A stretch of DNA of 9,586 nucleotides from Tannerella sp. (GTDB lineage: Bacteria > Bacteroidota > Bacteroidia > Bacteroidales > Tannerellaceae). Positions 5,483 to 9,586 of this stretch are shown here, piece after piece. A program made the position numbers and the translations under genes. The stretch spans positions 1 to 9,586 of the forward strand of contig JAITPL010000150.1 of NCBI GenBank assembly GCA_031289445.1. Reading direction: 5' to 3'. Below the pieces are notes generated by a model. It made no database searches. It had not been told where the DNA came from and saw only the letters and a program-made list of their open reading frames with translations. The stretch's first letter is position 1. Every line of letters starts with the position of its first letter.

Positions 5483-7975
5483 ATGATACAAGCTCACGAT
5501 AAAACAGCCCTCGTATATCGGGGAAGAGAGTTTAGTTACAGTCAGTTACTTCAATACAGCCTGTACTATGCAAACTGTTTCGGTTCGATTGGAAGCGGCA
5601 GCAAGCTACTGATATTTGCGGACAACTCCCCGCAGTGGGTGTTTGCGTTTTATGCAGCCATGAGGCTTGGGGTGGTTGTTGTGCCTGTTGACATCCAATC
5701 GACGGTGAAGGAATTGGCATATATCCTCAGGGACTGCGAGCCGGAAATGATTTTTTGCACGGAAGCAAAGAAGACGCTCGTACGGAATGCCATCGACAGC
5801 GTGGAAGGCTGCAAATGCGCGACGGTTACCGAGCCGCCGATTGATCTGGCTGTCCTGGAAGCGCTTCCGGTTACGGAAATTCACATCTCCGACCCCGAAC
5901 GGCTGATTGTGATTGTCTATACCTCCGGCACAACCGGCACTCACAAGGGCGTGATGCTTAACTACAAAAACATTCACTACAATATCTACGCCGTTACGCA
6001 CGACGTGCCTATCTTCAGGAAAGAGTGCAACGTAATGGTGCTCCTGCCTCTGACTCATATCCTGCCCTTGCTTGGAACGGTGATGATACCGCTCTACGCC
6101 GGCAATACGATATATATAGCCGAAGGATTGAGCGGGGACGCCATTCTGAAGGTGCTCAACGAGGGGAAAATAAATATCATCATCGGCGTTCCGCGCCTGT
6201 ACGATACTCTTTCGCAGGGTATCATGCGAAAAATCAACGCGCGACTTATCACGAAAATAATCTATCAGCTTGTCAAACTTGTCGGCATACGCGCTGTTTC
6301 CAGATTTGTCTTCAAGTCCGTTCACGAGACTTTCGGCGGACATTTGGAGTTTCTGGTTTCGGGGGGAGCTTCCTTGCCCGACGCTACCGCCAGGATTTTC
6401 AGAACGCTGGGATTTTATATTCTGGAGGGCTACGGCATGACCGAGACGGCTCCCATGATTTCGTTTACACGTCCGGGCAAATGGAAAATAGGCTATGCCG
6501 GAGAGCCGCTCAACGGTATCGAAGTCATTTCGGATGAATTTAAGGAGATTTGCGTCAGGGGAGATAACGTGATGGAGGGTTACTACAACCGTCCCGAAGA
6601 AACGGCCGAAATCATTCGCGACGGATGGCTGCACACCGGCGACATAGGTTTCCTGGACAAAAACGGCATCAAAATAACCGGTCGCATCAAAGATATCATC
6701 ATCACGCCAAACGGTAAAAACATCAATCCCGAACTTGTGGAAACTTCTCTGATGGCGTTCTCGCCCTATATTGCGGAGGTAGGCGTCTTTGCGCAAAACG
6801 ACGTGCTGCAAGCGATTATCATCCCTAAAATGGTTGCTTTAAGAGAGCTGTCGTCCGTCGAAAACATCCACGAGTTTTTCAAGGAGGAGATAGCGAAATA
6901 CAACAGGGAAACGCCTCCCTACAAGCGTATCAAACAGATTCACATCGTCTCCGAAGAGCTGCCAAAAACAAGGGTCGGCAAAATACAGCGATTCAAGCTG
7001 CCGTTTCTGGCGGTCGGAAGAACGGCTTCGGAGAACAAATCCGAAGACCTTCCGGAATCCGAAAGCCGCGTTTACAGTTTGCTCAAGGCGTTTATCGAAG
7101 AGGAAGTGCACACGGCGGCCAAAGCCAACGACCACTTCGAGATAGATCTGGCTATGGATTCGCTTAGCCGCGTAGCTCTGATAGCTTACATCGAAAGCGC
7201 GTTCGGCATCGCGCTGAACGAAGAACGGATGGAAGAGTTGAACACGCTTCTCAAACTCGCCCGCTATGTGGAAGAACACAGCGCCGGCATCACCGAAAAA
7301 GAAATATCGTGGAAGGAGATACTTTCGTCCCCTTTTGCGGCGATAAAGCTGCCGAAAGCGGGTTTTGTCCACCGCATAACGAACTATATAATCAAGATAA
7401 TTCTCAACACGACCTACCGCTACCGCGGTCTTGGAGAGCAAAATATCCCCGAAGAACCCTGCATCTTCGTCGCCAACCACAGTTCGGCTCTGGACGGCGT
7501 CATCATTACCGCCCGAATGAGCCTCAAAACCGCTCAAAATACTTTTCTTTTTGCCAAGGAAAAATACTGGAGAACGCGATTTGCCCGGTTTATGGCGGGG
7601 AAAAACAACATCATCACCATGGACATCAACAAAAACCTGCGACAGTCGCTGCAACAGATGTCCTGCGTCCTGCAACAGGGCAAGAACGTGATTATCTTCC
7701 CCGAAGGCACACGCTCAAAAACACAAAGCCTGAATCACTTCAAGGAGACTTTTGCCATACTGAGCACCGAATTGAGAGTGCCTGTAGTGCCGGTGATAAT
7801 CGAAGGCTCCGAAAAGGCTACTTTCAGGCCGATAAAGATACCGCGCTTCTTCGCCCGCATCAGGGTAGAGTTTTTAAAACCGGTCTATCCCGACGACAAA
7901 CATACGCCCGGCAGCTTCCGCGACAAGATTGTGGGTATAATGCAGGGCAGATTGCCGGCAGGGAAAAATCCGTAA
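5483..7975 (+). CDS. acyl-CoA/acyl-ACP synthetase - ACP - PlsC acyltransferase fusion
   Basis: An 830-residue three-domain protein. Residues 1-510 form an ANL adenylating enzyme with YTSGTTGTHKG (146-156), GYGMTE (316-321), WLHTGDIG (382-389), GRIKDIIITPNGK (400-412) and the C-terminal catalytic lysine in PKTRVGKIQR (K500); all key residues are present. Residues about 525-600 resemble an acyl carrier protein with DSL and the likely phosphopantetheine serine S560. Residues about 640-825 are a PlsC-type acyltransferase with NHSSALD (HX4D: H666, D671), FPEGTRS (739-745) and VPVVPVIIEG (766-775). The likely chemistry is ATP-dependent fatty-acid activation, loading on the built-in carrier and transfer to a lysophospholipid or glycerophosphate at the inner membrane face. 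This resembles E. coli Aas but with the enzyme domains in the opposite order. The exact acceptor is unknown. The upstream in-frame ATG at 5417 was rejected because the promoter lies downstream of it and the extra 22 residues match no domain. Confidence 0.93.
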   Translation: MIQAHDKTALVYRGREFSYSQLLQYSLYYANCFGSIGSGSKLLIFADNSPQWVFAFYAAMRLGVVVVPVDIQSTVKELAYILRDCEPEMIFCTEAKKTLVRNAIDSVEGCKCATVTEPPIDLAVLEALPVTEIHISDPERLIVIVYTSGTTGTHKGVMLNYKNIHYNIYAVTHDVPIFRKECNVMVLLPLTHILPLLGTVMIPLYAGNTIYIAEGLSGDAILKVLNEGKINIIIGVPRLYDTLSQGIMRKINARLITKIIYQLVKLVGIRAVSRFVFKSVHETFGGHLEFLVSGGASLPDATARIFRTLGFYILEGYGMTETAPMISFTRPGKWKIGYAGEPLNGIEVISDEFKEICVRGDNVMEGYYNRPEETAEIIRDGWLHTGDIGFLDKNGIKITGRIKDIIITPNGKNINPELVETSLMAFSPYIAEVGVFAQNDVLQAIIIPKMVALRELSSVENIHEFFKEEIAKYNRETPPYKRIKQIHIVSEELPKTRVGKIQRFKLPFLAVGRTASENKSEDLPESESRVYSLLKAFIEEEVHTAAKANDHFEIDLAMDSLSRVALIAYIESAFGIALNEERMEELNTLLKLARYVEEHSAGITEKEISWKEILSSPFAAIKLPKAGFVHRITNYIIKIILNTTYRYRGLGEQNIPEEPCIFVANHSSALDGVIITARMSLKTAQNTFLFAKEKYWRTRFARFMAGKNNIITMDINKNLRQSLQQMSCVLQQGKNVIIFPEGTRSKTQSLNHFKETFAILSTELRVPVVPVIIEGSEKATFRPIKIPRFFARIRVEFLKPVYPDDKHTPGSFRDKIVGIMQGRLPAGKNP

Positions 7976-7990
7976 GAAAAGCTTTTTCCC
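7961..7990 (+). other. 8-bp inverted repeat spanning the ligase stop codon
   Basis: GGGAAAAA (7961-7968) is perfectly complementary to TTTTTCCC (7983-7990), with a 14-nt loop containing the TAA stop. A nested palindrome AAAAGCTTTT (7977-7986) is an alternative fold. No U run follows; the next bases are C-rich, so this is not a standard intrinsic terminator. It may reduce read-through or protect the 3' end. Confidence 0.35.
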
Positions 7991-8005
7991 GCCCCCCGCG
8001 GACGC

Positions 8006-8036
8006 TTTTAAATCCGAATATTTTTATGTACCTTTG
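8006..8036 (+). promoter_or_regulatory. promoter of the AAA-ATPase-like gene
   Basis: TTTT (8006-8009, one mismatch to TTTG), a 19-bp spacer and TACCTTTG (8029-8036) match the Bacteroidota promoter consensus. The predicted start near 8042 leaves a leader of only about 12 nt before the ATG at 8055, and that leader is nearly all A. The gene therefore appears to be transcribed independently of the fusion gene upstream. Confidence 0.6.
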
Positions 8037-8054
8037 CAAAAAAAAAATGACAAC

Positions 8055-9586
8055 ATGATTACAACGAACAGAAAATTGCCGACAGGCATACAGGATTTCG
8101 AGAAACTCCGCACAGGTAACTATCTGTACGTGGACAAGACGGCATACGTCTATAGCTTGACAAGAGGCGGGACGCCTTATTTTCTCGGTCGTCCGCGACG
8201 GTTCGGGAAAAGTCTTCTTCTTTCGACCCTGAAAGCATACTTTCTCGGGAAGAAGGAGCTTTTCGAGGGCCTGGCCATAGCCGGGCTGGAAAAGGACTGG
8301 ACGAAGTATCCGGTATTGCATTTTGACCTGATTGACGAAATATCGTCGCTGTCGGATATGGAGGCAGTACTGCATGACGCTTTGACGAAGTTTGAACGGA
8401 CTTATGGCTCGGAGGCCTCCGAGCAAATACTATCCTTGCGGTTTAAGGGGGTTATTCAACGCGCTTACGAGCAAACAGGAAAGAAAGTGGTGGTCTTGAT
8501 TGACGAATACGACAAACCGCTGCTCTCGACGATGGACAATCCCGCTCTCAACGAGGAAGTTCGCAAGGCTTTGAAAGGCTTCTACGGCGTGCTGAAAAGC
8601 TCCGACGCCTACCTTCGTTTCGTGATGCTGACCGGCGTCACGAAGTTTTCAAAGGTAAGCGTATTCAGCGACCTCAACCAGCTGGTTGACATAAGCATGA
8701 ACAAGCAATACGCCGGGATTTGCGGTATCTCCGAAGAGGAATTGCTCGGTAATTTCGAGCCTGAACTGCGGGCTTTGGGCAAAGAACGGAATATGACCTA
8801 CGAAGCAGTGCTTGCCGAAATGAAAAGACGTTATGACGGCTATCATTTTGCCAAAGAAAGCGTGGGCATGTACAATCCGTTCAGCGTGTTGCAGACGTTC
8901 TTCTGTCTTGATTTTGTCAATTACTGGTTTCAGTCCGGCACGCCGACATTTTTAGCCAGGATGGTCAGGAATGCGGGGCTTGATATTCGCAAATTCGAGG
9001 GTGATATTCCTATTTCTGCCGATTCGATTTCGGATTACCGGGTGGAATTGAACGACCCGACGCCGCTGCTGTATCAGACCGGCTACCTCACCATCAAAGG
9101 CTACAACGCCATGTTTAATGAATATCTGCTGGGTTTTCCGAACGAGGAGGTGAAATACGGTTTTCTGAATGTATTGCTGCCGATGTATGTTGCGCGATGG
9201 ACTGACGGCGATTTCTCCATACCGCAGTTTGCAAAAGACTTGTGGGCGGGCAATGTGGACGGATTCATGACGCGGCTCAGGGCGTTTTTTGCAAGTATCC
9301 CGAACGAACTTGAGAACAAGACGGAAAAACATTACCAGACGATTTTCCATCTGCTCTTTACCATGATGGGGCAATATGTCCAATCGGAGGTGCATACCGC
9401 CGTCGGAAACGCCGATGCGGTAGTGAAAACAGCCGACACGGTGTTCGTGTTTGAATTTAAACTCGACGAAAACTCCACCGCCGAAGCTGCCCTGAAACAA
9501 ATCGACGACAAGAGCTACACCATTCCGTACACCGCAGGCAACCGCAAAATCCTCAAAATCGGAGTGGAATTCGATACACAAAAACG
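8055..9586 (+). CDS. AAA-ATPase-like protein with C-terminal PD-(D/E)XK domain, 3' partial
   Basis: The frame is open from ATG 8055 to the window edge (510 complete codons, no stop). The N-terminal part fits the AAA-ATPase_like family: start LPTGIQDFEKLR and YVDKT (10-29), P-loop RPRRFGKS (46-53, where the first Walker A glycine is Arg, as is usual in this family), Walker B VVVLIDEYDKPL (145-156) and TGVTKFSKVSVFSDLN (193-208). A linker has RRYDGYHF (258-265) and YNPFSVL (273-279). The C-terminus fits a PD-(D/E)XK nuclease-type domain (DUF1703/PDDEXK_9): GNAD with D454, EFK with E467 and K469, then QID (482-484). Members are usually a little longer than 510 residues, so probably only a short tail is missing. 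The biological role is unknown. Such proteins are often multicopy in Bacteroidota. The gene has its own promoter and no visible partner here. An ATG at 8047 in another frame codes for only three residues. Confidence 0.9.
   Translation, partial: MITTNRKLPTGIQDFEKLRTGNYLYVDKTAYVYSLTRGGTPYFLGRPRRFGKSLLLSTLKAYFLGKKELFEGLAIAGLEKDWTKYPVLHFDLIDEISSLSDMEAVLHDALTKFERTYGSEASEQILSLRFKGVIQRAYEQTGKKVVVLIDEYDKPLLSTMDNPALNEEVRKALKGFYGVLKSSDAYLRFVMLTGVTKFSKVSVFSDLNQLVDISMNKQYAGICGISEEELLGNFEPELRALGKERNMTYEAVLAEMKRRYDGYHFAKESVGMYNPFSVLQTFFCLDFVNYWFQSGTPTFLARMVRNAGLDIRKFEGDIPISADSISDYRVELNDPTPLLYQTGYLTIKGYNAMFNEYLLGFPNEEVKYGFLNVLLPMYVARWTDGDFSIPQFAKDLWAGNVDGFMTRLRAFFASIPNELENKTEKHYQTIFHLLFTMMGQYVQSEVHTAVGNADAVVKTADTVFVFEFKLDENSTAEAALKQIDDKSYTIPYTAGNRKILKIGVEFDTQK

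Noticed and set aside
5606..6811. 401-codon open frame on the minus strand inside the fusion gene
   Set aside because: It is antisense to the conserved adenylation motifs of the ligase domain, shows no recognisable domain, is His/Arg/Asn-rich as expected for a shadow frame, and has no promoter upstream that I can see.
6839..7675. 278-codon open frame on the minus strand
   Set aside because: It is antisense to the ACP and acyltransferase regions, whose motifs are clearly under coding constraint; no family is recognisable.

Overview
The window looks like a chromosomal segment from a member of the Bacteroidota, probably Bacteroidales. Three things suggest this. The promoters fit the Bacteroidota sigma-factor consensus (TTTG, about 20 bp, TAnnTTTG). 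The genes have A-rich leaders rather than Shine-Dalgarno sites. The protein variants, such as YebC beginning MGRAFEYRKA, a long PheT and an AAA-ATPase-like/PD-(D/E)XK protein, are of types common in that phylum. Taxonomy was inferred by eye only.

Layout. Bases 1-445 hold no convincing protein gene. On the minus strand they carry a possible weak terminator for the M28 gene (358-381), A-tracts (233-273), a full-consensus promoter (201-232), a 23-bp tandem repeat (91-173) and a GAAA-tetraloop hairpin followed by eight U (7-28). Together these outline a candidate small RNA of about 190 nt. Next come three minus-strand genes, in transcription order pheT (5391-2923), yebC (2908-2183) and a secreted M28-family metallopeptidase (2071-446). 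pheT and yebC are 14 bp apart and very likely one operon. The peptidase follows after 111 bp and may or may not be cotranscribed.

A short divergent region (5392-5482) separates pheT from a plus-strand gene (5483-7975). That gene encodes a three-domain fusion: an acyl-CoA/acyl-ACP synthetase-like adenylating enzyme, an acyl carrier protein domain and a PlsC-type acyltransferase. The two divergent -7 boxes are 21 bp apart, so each lies about where the other promoter's -33 element should be. The box on the plus strand also shows that the fusion protein starts at 5483 and not at the upstream ATG at 5417.

After a 79-bp gap with its own promoter comes a plus-strand AAA-ATPase-like protein with a C-terminal PD-(D/E)XK nuclease-type domain (from 8055). 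It runs off the right edge with probably only a few residues missing.

Functionally the window combines translation housekeeping (tRNA charging, YebC factor), exported peptide processing, fatty-acid activation or phospholipid remodelling, and one ATPase/nuclease-like gene of unknown role. The part most likely to be undescribed is the candidate repeat-containing RNA at the left edge. No complete new multi-gene system is visible.
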